Below are positions 27,651 to 37,652 of a DNA stretch of 64,000 nucleotides, one piece after another. Position 1 is the first letter of the stretch. Every line of letters starts with the position of its first letter. Source of the stretch: Paenibacillus radicis (ex Gao et al. 2016) (GTDB lineage Bacteria; Bacillota; Bacilli; Paenibacillales; Paenibacillaceae); the NCBI RefSeq assembly GCF_014641555.1, contig NZ_BMHY01000006.1:62001-126000 (forward strand), read 5' to 3'. The notes under the pieces are model-generated. The model searched no databases. It worked only from the letters and a program-made list of their open reading frames with translations, and was not told where the DNA came from. Both the position numbers and the translations under genes were made by a program.

Positions 27651-28046
27651 CTACCATCTGCCTATCGTGAAATTACCATTTCTCATTCTTTTCTCCAGCC
27701 AGCCAAGCAGCAGCCTCCGGTACCAAGGCCTTGTCAGCGGAAGAAGAAGCGTGATGCCAATGATGTCGCTAAAGAAGCCGGGGATAAACAGCAGCAGTCC
27801 GCCAGCTAATACACATAATCCGTCAAGCAGCATCAGACCTGGTATTTGCCCTTCCTGCATAAGACGCTGTGCTTCAAACCATACTTTGCGTCCTTCCATC
27901 TGAGCCAGATAAGCGCCAAGCAAGCTGATCAGCAAAATGAGAAAAAAAGTGTTCCAACCGCCGATTTGGTTGCCAACCTGCACTATGCCCCAAAACTCCA
28001 ACGCAGGAATAAGAATAACGGCCGCAATAATGATCCATTTCGCCAA
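27651..28046 (-). CDS. fxsA: FxsA-family inner-membrane protein (YtzA-like)
   Basis: 131 aa, starting with TTG at 28046 just after the thioesterase stop and 9 nt behind GGGGAGG. Three or four membrane helices (IIIAAVILIPALEFWGIVQV; FFLILLISLLGAYLAQMEGR; LCVLAGGLLLFIPGFFSDII) and the family motif PGFFSDIIGITLLLPLTRP. The name comes from suppression of phage F exclusion in E. coli; the normal role is unknown. In B. subtilis the homologue also lies downstream of pyk, so the position is conserved. Confidence 0.88.
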   Translation of the reverse strand: MAKWIIIAAVILIPALEFWGIVQVGNQIGGWNTFFLILLISLLGAYLAQMEGRKVWFEAQRLMQEGQIPGLMLLDGLCVLAGGLLLFIPGFFSDIIGITLLLPLTRPWYRRLLLGWLEKRMRNGNFTIGRW

Positions 28047-28050
28047 CTTA

Positions 28051-28536
28051 TTAGCCCTCCCCTTGCTCTCGCGGCCAAGCGCGCAGCAATTCATATAGCT
28101 CCGGCAACGCTTTATCGAGGCGGGTCGGCCGCCAGCTTTCATTGACCCAGACATGCCGGGTTCCCCCGCTTACGAGCCGCTCGCCGGGGAGCTCTTCCTC
28201 TGATCCATAGCTTCCCGCGTGCCACTGTTCCGTATCCACCCGGCGCACCTGCGATTCGAAAGCAAGCCTGACAGGGGAAAAATCAGCAACCCTCGTACAC
28301 ACCAGTACTTGATCATCGTAACGCGCCGGCTGCTCATATCGGCATTGGAGATCTACGACAGGAAGCAGCAGACCTTGCTGCTCAATCGCTTTATAGTCAT
28401 AGCCAGCCGCGCGAATCAGCTCCGTTCGGCCGATTTCAAACCAGGTAACATAATTGCCGTGAAAAACGACGCCCATCTGATCGGTTTCCTGATACCGGAC
28501 CCGAAGCGGATGAACGAACCATTGCTTGTCCGCCAT
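28051..28536 (-). CDS. Acyl-CoA thioesterase, 4HBT/YbgC family
   Basis: 161-aa hot-dog-fold enzyme. The motif RVRYQETDQMGVVFHGNYVTWFE (active-site Asp in ETDQMG, then the HGNY turn) marks the 4-hydroxybenzoyl-CoA thioesterase/YbgC group. The acyl-CoA substrate is unknown. GGAAGGA lies 11 nt before the ATG. It is followed by fxsA with overlapping translation signals, and it sits downstream of pyk behind that gene's terminator. Confidence 0.88.
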   Translation of the reverse strand: MADKQWFVHPLRVRYQETDQMGVVFHGNYVTWFEIGRTELIRAAGYDYKAIEQQGLLLPVVDLQCRYEQPARYDDQVLVCTRVADFSPVRLAFESQVRRVDTEQWHAGSYGSEEELPGERLVSGGTRHVWVNESWRPTRLDKALPELYELLRAWPREQGEG

Positions 28537-28587
28537 TATTTCGATATCCTTCCTTTCTGACAGAGCCGCTCCGCAGCCTTATTTTGA

Positions 28588-28619
28588 ACAAAAGCGACGG
28601 TGCTTATCGCACCCTCGCT
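28588..28619 (-). terminator. Probable terminator after pyk
   Basis: Stem AGCGA-GGTGC/GCACC-TCGCT with one C-C mismatch and a 5-nt loop. The minus strand continues CTTTTGTTC, a modest T tract. Confidence 0.6.
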
Positions 28620-28653
28620 TCTGGTATTCTCTACAATTGTAGAGGCTATGGAA

Positions 28654-30408
28654 TTACATGACTTTAGATTGTCCGGAGTAGATAACGCCAGTTTCGCCAT
28701 AGAGCGTAACTTCCATTCCGTCTTGAAGCAGCTCAGTTGCGCCTGCGATTCCGAGAATAACAGGAATGCCGAGGTTGATGCCGCATACCGCTGCATGGCT
28801 TGTAATGCCGCCTTGCTCCGTAATAACAGCAGCCGCTTTTTCAAAAGCAGGCATAAATTCGCGGTCCGTCGATACGGTTACGAGAATGTCGCCTTTTGCT
28901 ACCTTAGCATTTGCTTCCTCTGGTGTGCGTGCGACAACAACTTTGCCCGTAGCCGTTTGGCTGCCGATGCCTTGTCCTTGTGCGAGCAATTCGCCGATAT
29001 GATGAACTTTGATCAAGTTCGTAGTGCCTGCGCGGCCAACTGGAACGCCTGCCGTAATGACAATCGTATCGCCAAGGGCAATCAGACCCGTGCTTTGTGC
29101 GCCTGCTACTGCGATTTCAACCATTTCGTCTGTTGTTTGTGCGTTTTCGCCGAGAACTGGTGTAACGCCCCAGATCAGAGCCAGTCTCTTCATTACTTTC
29201 TCATCGTTAGTAACGGCGATGATTGGCGATTTCGGACGGTATTTCGATACCATACGAGCTGTAAAGCCGCTTTGCGTCGACGTTACAATTGCTTTCGCGT
29301 TCAGATCAAGTGCGGAATTGGCAACCGCTTGGCTGATCGCTTCCGTAACCGTCGTCTGTTGCGCGTTTGCTTGTTTTTTGAAGATTTCACGATATTCAAG
29401 AGCCGCTTCTGCGCGCTCTGCAATACGAGCCATCGTTTGAACCGATTCTGTCGGATATTTACCAGCAGCTGTCTCGCCGGAGAGCATGATCGCATCCGTG
29501 CCGTCAAAGATAGCATTCGCTACGTCACTCGCTTCAGCGCGAGTAGGACGCGGGTTGCGCTGCATCGAATCCAGCATTTGCGTTGCAGTAATAACCGGCT
29601 TGCCAGCACGATTACATTTTGCAATCATCGATTTTTGTACCAAAGGTACTTCCTCAGCTGGAATTTCTACGCCAAGGTCACCACGGGCAACCATCAGACC
29701 GTCGGACACTTCAAGAATTTCGTCGAGGTTGTCCACACCTTGTTGGTTCTCGATTTTCGAAATAATTTGAATGTGGCTTGCATTGTGACGCTCAAGCAGC
29801 TCGCGAATTTCCAATACGTCGCTTGCTTTGCGGACGAATGAAGCGGCGATGAAGTCGACACCTTGTCCGATACCGAAGATGATGTCATTCGCATCCTTCT
29901 CCGTAATACCTGGCAGCGAGATGTTCACGCCTGGAACGTTAACGCCTTTTTTACTTTTAATCGGGCCGTTGTTAACGATGCGGCAGATGATTTCCGTGCC
30001 TTTCACTTCTTCAACGGTCAAGCCGATCAGGCCGTCATCGATCAGAATCGTCGAACCGATCGTTACGTCATTCGGCAAATTGTCATAAGTAACCGGGATA
30101 CGCGTACGGTCTCCCAGAATTTCTTCCGTCGTCAGTGCGATCGTGTCGCCTTGAACGAGTTCAATCGGCTCTTCTTTCAGCTTGCCGAGACGAATTTCTG
30201 GTCCTTTCGTATCAAGAAGTACCGCTACCGAAGTACCGAGTTCTTGATTCGCAAGGCGAATGTTTTTGATACGGTTGCCGTGCTCTTCGAAATCGCCGTG
30301 AGAAAAGTTAAGGCGGGCTACGTTCATGCCGGCATTAATCAGCTTTTTCGTGTTTTCCAGCGATTCGCTGGATGGTCCGATAGTACATACGATTTTAGTT
30401 TTGCGCAT
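28654..30408 (-). CDS. pyk: Pyruvate kinase with C-terminal PEP-utilising domain
   Basis: Last step of glycolysis. 584 aa from ATG 30408 with GGAGGAAAC upstream; this is the Bacillus length, about 110 residues more than the E. coli enzymes because of the extra PEP-synthase-like domain (from about 475, with [20 protein letters not shown]). Catalytic motifs: [52 protein letters not shown] and [14 protein letters not shown]. In Bacillus pfkA lies between accA and pyk; here that gene is absent and a hairpin occupies the gap. Confidence 0.97.
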   Translation of the reverse strand: MRKTKIVCTIGPSSESLENTKKLINAGMNVARLNFSHGDFEEHGNRIKNIRLANQELGTSVAVLLDTKGPEIRLGKLKEEPIELVQGDTIALTTEEILGDRTRIPVTYDNLPNDVTIGSTILIDDGLIGLTVEEVKGTEIICRIVNNGPIKSKKGVNVPGVNISLPGITEKDANDIIFGIGQGVDFIAASFVRKASDVLEIRELLERHNASHIQIISKIENQQGVDNLDEILEVSDGLMVARGDLGVEIPAEEVPLVQKSMIAKCNRAGKPVITATQMLDSMQRNPRPTRAEASDVANAIFDGTDAIMLSGETAAGKYPTESVQTMARIAERAEAALEYREIFKKQANAQQTTVTEAISQAVANSALDLNAKAIVTSTQSGFTARMVSKYRPKSPIIAVTNDEKVMKRLALIWGVTPVLGENAQTTDEMVEIAVAGAQSTGLIALGDTIVITAGVPVGRAGTTNLIKVHHIGELLAQGQGIGSQTATGKVVVARTPEEANAKVAKGDILVTVSTDREFMPAFEKAAAVITEQGGITSHAAVCGINLGIPVILGIAGATELLQDGMEVTLYGETGVIYSGQSKVM

Positions 30409-30460
30409 TGTTAAGTTTCCTCCGTTTAAGGGCCTACTGGTCATTAATAAAATTACATTA

Positions 30461-30506
30461 TTACGGGCGGCTTGTACAGTGAAAATGCTGTAAATGCCGC
30501 CCGTAA
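30461..30506 (-). terminator. Strong hairpin between accA and pyk
   Basis: Perfect 11-bp GC-rich stem TTACGGGCGGC/GCCGCCCGTAA with a further ACAG/CTGT pairing in the loop. It starts 4 bp after the accA stop. No long T run follows on the minus strand, so it may be a weak terminator, an mRNA 3'-end stabiliser or a processing site. Confidence 0.5.
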
Positions 30507-30509
30507 CCT

Positions 30510-31583
30510 TTATACTTGCGCCGATTCCGCTTCAATACCGGAAGCTGGCTCCTCTTCGCCTTCTGCAGACGGAGCATTTTCCTGCTGAAGCTCGGCCGCT
30601 GCCGGCGCTTGCTCAGCCGGTTCAGCGATGCGGAATTCACCGATTTTGCGGAATTTCTGGTAACGGTCCTCAATCAGCTCCTCCGGCGTCAATTGAAGCA
30701 GCTCTTGCAGATGATGCCAAAGCTTCTCCTTCAATTGATCAGCCGTAAACGCCAGATCCCGGTGGGCTCCGCCCTGCGGTTCCGCTACGATATCCTCAAT
30801 AATCTCGAATTGCAGCAAATCTTTAGCCGTAATCTTCATCGCCTCAGCTGCCACGTCCGCTTTGGAAGCATCCTTCCAAAGGATCGATGCGGCGCCGTTT
30901 GGCGAGATTGCGGAGTAAATTGCGTTCTCTAACATGATTACCCGATTGCCGACGCCAAGCGCCAGCGCGCCGCCGCTTCCGCCTTCGCCGATTACAACAC
31001 AAATAATCGGCACGCCGAAGCCCGCCATTTCCCTTAAGTTACGCGCAATCGCTTCGGATTGGCCGCGCTCCTCAGCAGTATTGCCTGGATAAGCGCCTTT
31101 CGTATCAATAAAGGTAATAATCGGGCGATTGAATTTATTCGCTTGCTGCATAAGGCGAAGCGCCTTGCGGAAGCCTTCCGGATGGGGACTGCCGAAGAAA
31201 CGGGCGATATTATCGCGCGTATCCTTGCCGCGTTGATGGCCGACAACCGTAACTGGCAAGCCGTTAAACTTAGCCAAGCCGCCGACAATCGCCAGATCGT
31301 CTGCAAACAGCCGGTCGCCGTGCAGCTCCATGAAGTCCGTAAATATCGCCTGAATGAAGTCAAGCGAGGTTGGACGCTGTTGATGACGGGCAACATGCAT
31401 TTTTTGCGCGGCCGTCATCTCGCTGTACAGCTCTTCTTCCATCTGCTTGCATTTCTCTTCCAGCCGCAAGATTTCTTCCGTGAAGTCCATACCATTGTTC
31501 TCGGCAAGCTTCTTCAGCGTCGCAATCTTGTCCCGCAAATCACTGAGCGGCTTCTCGAACGGAAGCTTTTGTTCACTCGGCAT
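30510..31583 (-). CDS. accA: Acetyl-CoA carboxylase carboxyltransferase, alpha subunit
   Basis: With AccD transfers the carboxyl group from biotin to acetyl-CoA, the first step of fatty-acid synthesis. Clear family parts: [49 protein letters not shown] and [16 protein letters not shown]. 357 aa is about 35-40 longer than usual: the last residues (from about 320, [20 protein letters not shown]) are an acidic Ala/Glu/Gln-rich tail. The ATG overlaps the end of accD by 11 bp, so translation is coupled. Confidence 0.96.
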   Translation of the reverse strand: MPSEQKLPFEKPLSDLRDKIATLKKLAENNGMDFTEEILRLEEKCKQMEEELYSEMTAAQKMHVARHQQRPTSLDFIQAIFTDFMELHGDRLFADDLAIVGGLAKFNGLPVTVVGHQRGKDTRDNIARFFGSPHPEGFRKALRLMQQANKFNRPIITFIDTKGAYPGNTAEERGQSEAIARNLREMAGFGVPIICVVIGEGGSGGALALGVGNRVIMLENAIYSAISPNGAASILWKDASKADVAAEAMKITAKDLLQFEIIEDIVAEPQGGAHRDLAFTADQLKEKLWHHLQELLQLTPEELIEDRYQKFRKIGEFRIAEPAEQAPAAAELQQENAPSAEGEEEPASGIEAESAQV

Positions 31584-32463
31584 GTGACAAGTCCTCCCTT
31601 ACGATATGCATATCAAGCAGCTTCGTTAACGTTTGCTTCATATCCTTGCGGTGCACAACCATATCGAGCTGGCCATGCTGCATATTGAATTCAGCCGTTT
31701 GGAAGTTGTCAGGCAGCTTCTGGCGAATCGTCTGTTCAATAACGATTCGGCCCGCAAAGCCGACAAGCGCTCCAGGCTCGGCCAAATTGTAATCGCCAAG
31801 GCTCGCAAAACTAGCCGATACCCCGCCCATTGTCGGATCGGTAAACACCGAGATATAGAGTCCGCCAGCACCTTGGAACTTGGAGAGCGCAGCGCTCGTT
31901 TTGGCCATTTGCATCAGGCTGAGAATACTCTCCTGCATACGTGCCCCGCCCGACGTGGAGAAAATGAGCAGCGGAAGCTTCTTGGCATGCGCAGTCTCGA
32001 TCGCACGGGTAATTTTTTCCCCGACGACCGAGCCCATGCTGCCGCTGAAAAAGTCGAAGCTCATGACGCAGACCACGATCGGAAATCCGCCGATTGTGCC
32101 TTCGCCCGTGACAACGGCTTCATTTAAATTCGGATTTTTCTCATATTGCTGCTTAAGCTTGCCGGCATAACCCGGAAATCCAATCGGATCGACCGATACC
32201 ATATCAGTATCGTATTCATACAAACGCCCGTCATCAAGCGTCATCCCGATCCGTTCCCAAGCGCTCAGACGGTAATGATGCCCGCATGACGAGCATACTT
32301 TTAAGTTTTTATCCAATTCTTTGCTGTACTGAATATTGCCGCATTTGGAGCACTTATTCATTAGGCCTTCTGGGATGTCCCGCTTCGGGCGTTCAATCGC
32401 CGAGGCCGATCCCGAAGGAATGGTTGCGTATTTCTTTTTCGAAAATAAGTCCTTAATTTGCAC
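31573..32463 (-). CDS. accD: Acetyl-CoA carboxylase carboxyltransferase, beta subunit
   Basis: Partner of AccA. The four-Cys zinc ribbon is intact ([13 protein letters not shown], then [16 protein letters not shown]), followed by [19 protein letters not shown] and [19 protein letters not shown]. The start is taken as GTG 32463 (GAGAGGTG 8 nt upstream), giving 297 aa; a TTG at 32481 is less likely. accD-accA overlap. Confidence 0.96.
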   Translation of the reverse strand: MQIKDLFSKKKYATIPSGSASAIERPKRDIPEGLMNKCSKCGNIQYSKELDKNLKVCSSCGHHYRLSAWERIGMTLDDGRLYEYDTDMVSVDPIGFPGYAGKLKQQYEKNPNLNEAVVTGEGTIGGFPIVVCVMSFDFFSGSMGSVVGEKITRAIETAHAKKLPLLIFSTSGGARMQESILSLMQMAKTSAALSKFQGAGGLYISVFTDPTMGGVSASFASLGDYNLAEPGALVGFAGRIVIEQTIRQKLPDNFQTAEFNMQHGQLDMVVHRKDMKQTLTKLLDMHIVREDLSHAE

Positions 32464-32505
32464 AGTAGTGACACCTCTCAAGGCGCAATAGTATATGGTT
32501 GTCCA

Positions 32506-32694
32506 TTACGGCTGGATGATGGAATTAAAAACTTCCTGCACTTCCTCCAGCTCGCCTGACGGGACCAAAATCTCATATTGCTGTTTAGACAGATTAACAG
32601 GACGGACCTTTACGAGAAATCCTTCTTCCGTAAGCCGCTTCTTGATGTTATCCGCGATTTTTGCGGTGGGTGCGATGTAAATGACCGTCCACAT
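32506..32694 (-). CDS. Small conserved protein, DUF2007-like
   Basis: 62 aa from ATG 32694, with AGGGGGT 8 nt upstream. Sequence MWTVIYIAPTAKIADNIKKR then LTEEGFLVKVRPV looks like a compact alpha-beta ferredoxin-like fold of the DUF2007 signal-transducing type. It lies about 40 bp before accD on the same strand and is likely co-transcribed with accDA. The function is unknown. Confidence 0.65.
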   Translation of the reverse strand: MWTVIYIAPTAKIADNIKKRLTEEGFLVKVRPVNLSKQQYEILVPSGELEEVQEVFNSIIQP

Positions 32695-32792
32695 TATGGT
32701 ACCCCCTGAAAAACGTTGCGCCGACCTTTCAGATGTCGTTCCAACCTGCAAGTGTCGGCAACAGGCCATATGATGTCATAATGATACCATAG

Positions 32793-33287
32793 TCATGGGG
32801 AATCCGGCAAATCATATCGGTGCGCCTTCGGGTCCTGATGGGCAATTCTCGCCGATGCAGCGGCTGCAAGTCCGGCCACAAGATCATCAAGAAAGACATG
32901 AATTTTCTCGCCTTTCAAGTTGAGCTGGCGAATAATACCGGGCTTTACTTTATCCAAATATCCGAAACTCGTCAAGCCAATCATGCCATAAACGTTCGTA
33001 ATTCCGAGCGCCAGCGTCTCATCAACGCCGTATAATGACTCATCGGTTTCCATAATCGCCTGCAGCGGCTCGGGCAGCAATCGCCGCTCGGCAAGCTCAT
33101 CTAGCGCAATGCCTGTAAACAGCACATACTGCACTTCCCGCTTGCCCAGTACGGCCCGAACGCTTTCCTCGCATTCCGCGATGTTCAAATCCGGATTATA
33201 GGGGCGCTGCAGTGTATATACGATTTCCGCAATGTCGTCCACGCTTACTCCGCGCTTCAATAGCCAATTCTCAATTCCGGATGTCAT
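32793..33287 (-). CDS. Second phosphatidylglycerophosphatase A-related protein (YutG-like)
   Basis: 164 aa from ATG 33287, with GGAAGGG about 10 nt upstream. It is a clear paralogue of 4703-5242: shared WLLKRGVSVDDIAEIVYTLQ/WLAKRGVSKTQIGQLVHFLQ, GKREVQYVLFTGI, ALGITNVYGMIGLTSFGYLDK and VFLDDLVAGLAAAASARIAH. No membrane helix. It lies between dnaE and the DUF2007-like/accDA genes, all on the minus strand. The enzyme role is inferred from the family only. Confidence 0.8.
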   Translation of the reverse strand: MTSGIENWLLKRGVSVDDIAEIVYTLQRPYNPDLNIAECEESVRAVLGKREVQYVLFTGIALDELAERRLLPEPLQAIMETDESLYGVDETLALGITNVYGMIGLTSFGYLDKVKPGIIRQLNLKGEKIHVFLDDLVAGLAAAASARIAHQDPKAHRYDLPDSP

Positions 33288-33492
33288 ATCCATCCATCCC
33301 TTCCGCAAATGCTTGTACGTCATGACGCGACGCAAGCTGCGGGCAAAAAGGGCCAGCGTTCCAAACACCGGATTCGGCGCCTGGCGCTGCATTCGCCCTT
33401 ATTGCCGCTTGTATCTCTAAATGTATGCGGAAGGCCGGCCGGTTGTGCATGGCAATTGCCGATAGGGGAAAATTTTTCGGACGAGCGGCATC

Positions 33493-36400
33493 CTATTTGA
33501 CCGCCACCGAGCCCGGCCCAAGCAGCTGTTCAATGGCTGTAAACAACTGCGGGGACGGCTTCACCCGGTAGCTGTCGCTTAATGCAATCGACTTCTGGCT
33601 CCGCTCGTAAAAAAGCACCGTGTCCAGCGGACCAGCATGGCCCCCAAGCAAGCTCTGCAGCTTGTCGAGCGCTTCTGTCTGTTCGCTGGCTGCGCTGATT
33701 TTAATATAGACGCGCTGCTGCTGCCGCTTGCGCGGCTCCGCTGCGGCGCTTACTGGCTGAGCCGGCCGCTCCCGAACCGGAGTCGCAGCTCGTGCTGCCG
33801 ACTGCTTGGATGCCAGTTGCACCGGGGCAGTCTGAGCAGTCGTTTGCCGCGCCTGCTGTGCCGATGCAGTCTGGGCAGCAGGTGTCCGGCCTGCTCCAGC
33901 CGCCATCCGGGATGCGCGGGACGCCGCTTGACGGCGCATCGCGCGCACTTGATCGGCCATGCTTTGCGCTTGGTCGCCCACCCTCTCTAGCGGAAGGACA
34001 TCCTCAACGATGAGCTTCACTTCATCCTCCTGATGCTGTACGGTCGCCGAAACGATAGCGAGCCCGCCTTTTTCCAACCGATCGGAGCACCGCTTCCATA
34101 CGGCGGGAAAAACGACAGCCTCGACCCGCAATATGCGGTCCTCCAGCTCCAGAAAGCCCATTGCATTGCCTTTCTTGTTCATGAACGGCTTCAGCGAAAC
34201 GATTCGGGCCCCTACGATTACGGATGCTCCCTCCGCTGCTTCGGTCAAATCTACCATTCGCTCCAGTCCTAGCGGTTCAAGCTGTTCCTGAACGGCATCG
34301 AGTGGATGGCCAGACAAATACAGCCCCAGAAGCTCGCGTTCCAGCTCCAGCTGTTCCCCTGCAGTATAAGGGCGGATATCCGGCATCTCGACATCCCAGT
34401 TCTGCACTTCATCGAATCCGAACATCTCGATTTGCAGCTCTTCCCGTTCCTTGCGCCATTTCAATGCCGCCTCTACCGTCTCTTCAAGCACAGCGAGCTG
34501 CTGCGCGCGGTGACCCGGCACCGAATCCAATGCCCCGGCTTGTATGAGCGATTCCAGCACCCGTTTGTTGACGACGCGCAAATCGACGCGGCGGCAAAGG
34601 TCTAGCAAGCTTTCGAACGGCCGGTCGGCACGTTCCCGCTCCAGTGCTTCGATCGCTTGCGTACCGACATTCTTCACGGCTGCCAGTCCGAACCGGACCG
34701 CTCCCTCTACAGGCGTAAAGGTAACGCCGCTTTCATTGACGTTAGGCGGAAGCACCTCAATGCCCATCCGCCGGCATTCATCCACATACTCTGCGGTTTT
34801 ACGCTGATTACCCGTTACCGAAGCCAGCATTGCTGCAATAAACGGAACCGGATAATTCGCTTTCAGCCATGCTGTCTGGAAGGCCAGAACGCCATATGCG
34901 GCCGCATGGGCACGCGGAAAGCCATAGTCGGCAAAACGGACGATCATATCGTAGACCAGGTTCGCATCATCCTCGGAATAGCCCTGCCCGAGACTGCCTT
35001 GAACGAAGTGAGCACGCTGCTCGTCCAGCACCTCGCGTTTCTTCTTCGACACGGCACGGCGCAGTAAATCGGCTTCGCCGAGCGAGAAGCCTGCCATCGC
35101 CGAGGCGATCTGCATAATTTGCTCCTGATAGACGATAATGCCGTAAGTATCAGCCAATATCGGCTCCAACGAAGGATGCGGATACTCCACTTCTACCGTG
35201 CCATGCTTGCCTTGAATATATTTCGGAATAAATTCCATCGGGCCCGGCCGATACAGCGCTAGCACCGAGACGATATCCTCGAATCCGGAAGGCTTCATCT
35301 CCCGCAGCACCCGGCGAACGCCAGTGGACTCTAATTGAAAAATGCCCATCGTCTCGCCGCGCCCCAGCATCTCATAAGTCGCCGGGTCGTCGTCCCGAAT
35401 ATGGCGGAAATCGATATTTATGCCGTATTGCTGCTTGACCCAGCCGAGCGCCCGCTCCAAAATCGAAAGCGTACGCAGCCCGAGAAAATCCATTTTCAGA
35501 AGGCCAATCGCCTCCAGATGCTCCATCGAATATTGCGTCAACACGGAATTCTCGCCGCCTGACTGGAGAGGCACATAATCGGTCAACGGCCCCCCGGCCA
35601 AAATAACGCCGGCCGCATGCGTGGAAGCATGCCGCGGCATTCCTTCCACCTTCAGCGCCATCTTCAGCATTGCATCCGTCTTCGGCTGACGCTCGCAAGC
35701 TTCGCGCAATCCGTCGCTTTGCCGCAGCGCCTCCTCCAGCGTAATGCCAAGCTGATTCGGTATTAGCTTGGCAGCGCGATCCACCTCGGCAAACGGCACG
35801 TTCATTGCGCGGCCGACGTCGCGAACCGCAGCTTTTGCGGCCATCGTCCCGAACGTAATGATCTGCGCAACATGATCGTCGCCATATTTGGCAGCGACAT
35901 AAGCGATGACCTCGTCCCGCCGCTCGTCGTTAAAGTCGATATCGATATCGGGCATCGTAATCCGCTCCGGATTGAGAAAACGCTCGAACAACAGCTTGTA
36001 CTTCAGCGGATCAACGTCGGTAATACGCAGCGTATACGCAACGAGGCTGCCCGCCGACGAGCCCCTGCCCGGGCCAGTTCGGATGCCCTGCTCATGGGCA
36101 AAACGGATGAAATCCCATACGATCAGAAAATAATCGTTGAAGCCCATTTTATCGATGACAGATAGCTCGTAGGCTAATCGTTCCTCTGCCTGTTTGCGGG
36201 CGTCCGAGCCGTCTGTCCACTCCGCAATACTCGCATATCTGGCGTGAAGGCCGTCCCAGCAAAGCTTCGCTAAATAATCGGCCGAAGACATGCCATCCGG
36301 CACCGGCCGGAACACCGGCAGCTCTGCACGGCCAAACGTCAGCTCAAAGCCGCATTTATCGGCGATTTCCGCCGTATTGGCAATCGCCTCCGGCACATGA

Positions 36401-37188
36401 CGGAATAAGAGCTCCATCTCTTCCCCGCTTTTCATATAAAGCTGATTGGTCCCCATCCGCATACGGTCCGTATCCTCAACCGTTTTGCCCGTTCCGATGC
36501 AGAGCAGCACATCCTGCACTTCAGCATCTGCTTGTGTCAAATAATGGACATCATTGGTTGCTGCCAGCTTAATGCCGGTATCCCGCGCAAGCTCGATCAT
36601 CGCCATTGCAACTTTTTTCTGCTCCAGCATGCCATGATCCTGCAGTTCCAGATAGAAATCGTCGCCAAATATAGCTTTGTACCGAAGAGCCGCTGCGCGC
36701 GCCTCATCCGTCCGGTCATGCAGCAAATGCTGCGAGATTTCGCCGTGTAGACAGGAGCTGAGGCATATTAGCCCCTCCGAATGGGCGGCAAGCGTCTCCA
36801 GATCGATGCGCGGCTTGTAGTGAAAACCTTCCAGATGACCGATGGAGCAAAGCTTCATCAGGTTTTTATAACCAGTCTCGTTCCGGGCCAGCAAAATTAA
36901 GTGATAAATCGGATTTTCCTTACGGGTTCCTTTTTCCCTGCGCGAGCCCGCAGTAAAGTACATTTCACAGCCGATAATCGGCTTGATTCCCCGCTCCACG
37001 CATGCCCGATAAAAGGGGATAGCCCCGTACATCACTCCGTGATCCGTCAGCGCAAGCGCCTTCATACCTAGGCTGGCCGCATTGGCAGCCAAATCGCGGA
37101 TACGGGCGGCACCGTCGAGCAAGCTGTATTCGCTATGGACATGCAAGTGCACAAATGATGAGTTTTGACTGCTTTCGTTACCGTTCAT
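33493..37188 (-). CDS. dnaE: DNA polymerase III alpha subunit DnaE
   Basis: Replicative DNA polymerase of the C family, in Firmicutes extending RNA primers beside PolC. 1231 aa from ATG 37188, chosen for AAGGGAGGG 6 nt upstream. The PHP domain starts VHLHVHSEYSLLDGAARI; the polymerase active-site acids are in MPDIDIDFNDERRD and in GPGRGSSAGSLVAY nearby. Then come helix-hairpin-helix segments, an OB-fold (ASVIVGARIVSLKPF) and a small C-terminal domain. Between the OB-fold and the last 70 residues lies an unusual linker of about 85 residues rich in Ala, Gln, Thr and Pro. Gene order dnaE-accDA-pyk is like Bacillus. Confidence 0.97.
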   Translation of the reverse strand: MNGNESSQNSSFVHLHVHSEYSLLDGAARIRDLAANAASLGMKALALTDHGVMYGAIPFYRACVERGIKPIIGCEMYFTAGSRREKGTRKENPIYHLILLARNETGYKNLMKLCSIGHLEGFHYKPRIDLETLAAHSEGLICLSSCLHGEISQHLLHDRTDEARAAALRYKAIFGDDFYLELQDHGMLEQKKVAMAMIELARDTGIKLAATNDVHYLTQADAEVQDVLLCIGTGKTVEDTDRMRMGTNQLYMKSGEEMELLFRHVPEAIANTAEIADKCGFELTFGRAELPVFRPVPDGMSSADYLAKLCWDGLHARYASIAEWTDGSDARKQAEERLAYELSVIDKMGFNDYFLIVWDFIRFAHEQGIRTGPGRGSSAGSLVAYTLRITDVDPLKYKLLFERFLNPERITMPDIDIDFNDERRDEVIAYVAAKYGDDHVAQIITFGTMAAKAAVRDVGRAMNVPFAEVDRAAKLIPNQLGITLEEALRQSDGLREACERQPKTDAMLKMALKVEGMPRHASTHAAGVILAGGPLTDYVPLQSGGENSVLTQYSMEHLEAIGLLKMDFLGLRTLSILERALGWVKQQYGINIDFRHIRDDDPATYEMLGRGETMGIFQLESTGVRRVLREMKPSGFEDIVSVLALYRPGPMEFIPKYIQGKHGTVEVEYPHPSLEPILADTYGIIVYQEQIMQIASAMAGFSLGEADLLRRAVSKKKREVLDEQRAHFVQGSLGQGYSEDDANLVYDMIVRFADYGFPRAHAAAYGVLAFQTAWLKANYPVPFIAAMLASVTGNQRKTAEYVDECRRMGIEVLPPNVNESGVTFTPVEGAVRFGLAAVKNVGTQAIEALERERADRPFESLLDLCRRVDLRVVNKRVLESLIQAGALDSVPGHRAQQLAVLEETVEAALKWRKEREELQIEMFGFDEVQNWDVEMPDIRPYTAGEQLELERELLGLYLSGHPLDAVQEQLEPLGLERMVDLTEAAEGASVIVGARIVSLKPFMNKKGNAMGFLELEDRILRVEAVVFPAVWKRCSDRLEKGGLAIVSATVQHQEDEVKLIVEDVLPLERVGDQAQSMADQVRAMRRQAASRASRMAAGAGRTPAAQTASAQQARQTTAQTAPVQLASKQSAARAATPVRERPAQPVSAAAEPRKRQQQRVYIKISAASEQTEALDKLQSLLGGHAGPLDTVLFYERSQKSIALSDSYRVKPSPQLFTAIEQLLGPGSVAVK

Positions 37189-37322
37189 CCCGAACCCTCC
37201 CTTACCGTTCACTATTCTATTCTTCTATTTTATCATAATACCCGCAGCACCGCCCATAGAATGGGATAAAGGGCCGGACAGGCAATCACTTCGGTTTATT
37301 AGGAAAAGGCAGGTGTGCGCGC

Positions 37323-37649
37323 TTGAATTACTTTTTAACGAAAGCAGGACTCGATTTCTTCATCGCCTTCGGTGTCGTCATTGGCGGCTCCATGCTGGCA
37401 GGCGTCGGCTCGGTTTTCTTACTCACCCCGCCGACGACGATGATGGTCAACACCGCGGTCAATTTAAAAATATGGGCAATCGTCGCCGCGGTCGGCGGCT
37501 CTATCGATCCGATGAGGGTCATTGAAAGCAACTTTGTCGAGGGGCATCTATCCCCCGCCGTTCTGCAAATCGGCTACATCGGGGCTGCTTTTCTCGGCGC
37601 GCATATCGGAACGGAGCTGATCAAGCTGATATGCAAAGGAGCGGCATAA
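37323..37649 (+). CDS. ytrH: Sporulation membrane protein YtrH
   Basis: 108 aa with three hydrophobic segments (FFIAFGVVIGGSMLAGVGSV; IWAIVAAVGGSI; GYIGAAFLGAHIGTEL). The start is TTG at 37323. YtrH and YtrI are sigma-E-controlled membrane proteins needed for efficient sporulation in B. subtilis, encoded divergently from dnaE there as here. It is followed after 3 bp by ytrI. Confidence 0.88.
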   Translation: MNYFLTKAGLDFFIAFGVVIGGSMLAGVGSVFLLTPPTTMMVNTAVNLKIWAIVAAVGGSIDPMRVIESNFVEGHLSPAVLQIGYIGAAFLGAHIGTELIKLICKGAA

Positions 37650-37652
37650 ACG

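Noticed and set aside
28600..29841. 413-aa open frame antisense to pyk
   Set aside because: Shadow of pyk; Cys/Arg/Phe-rich nonsense composition.
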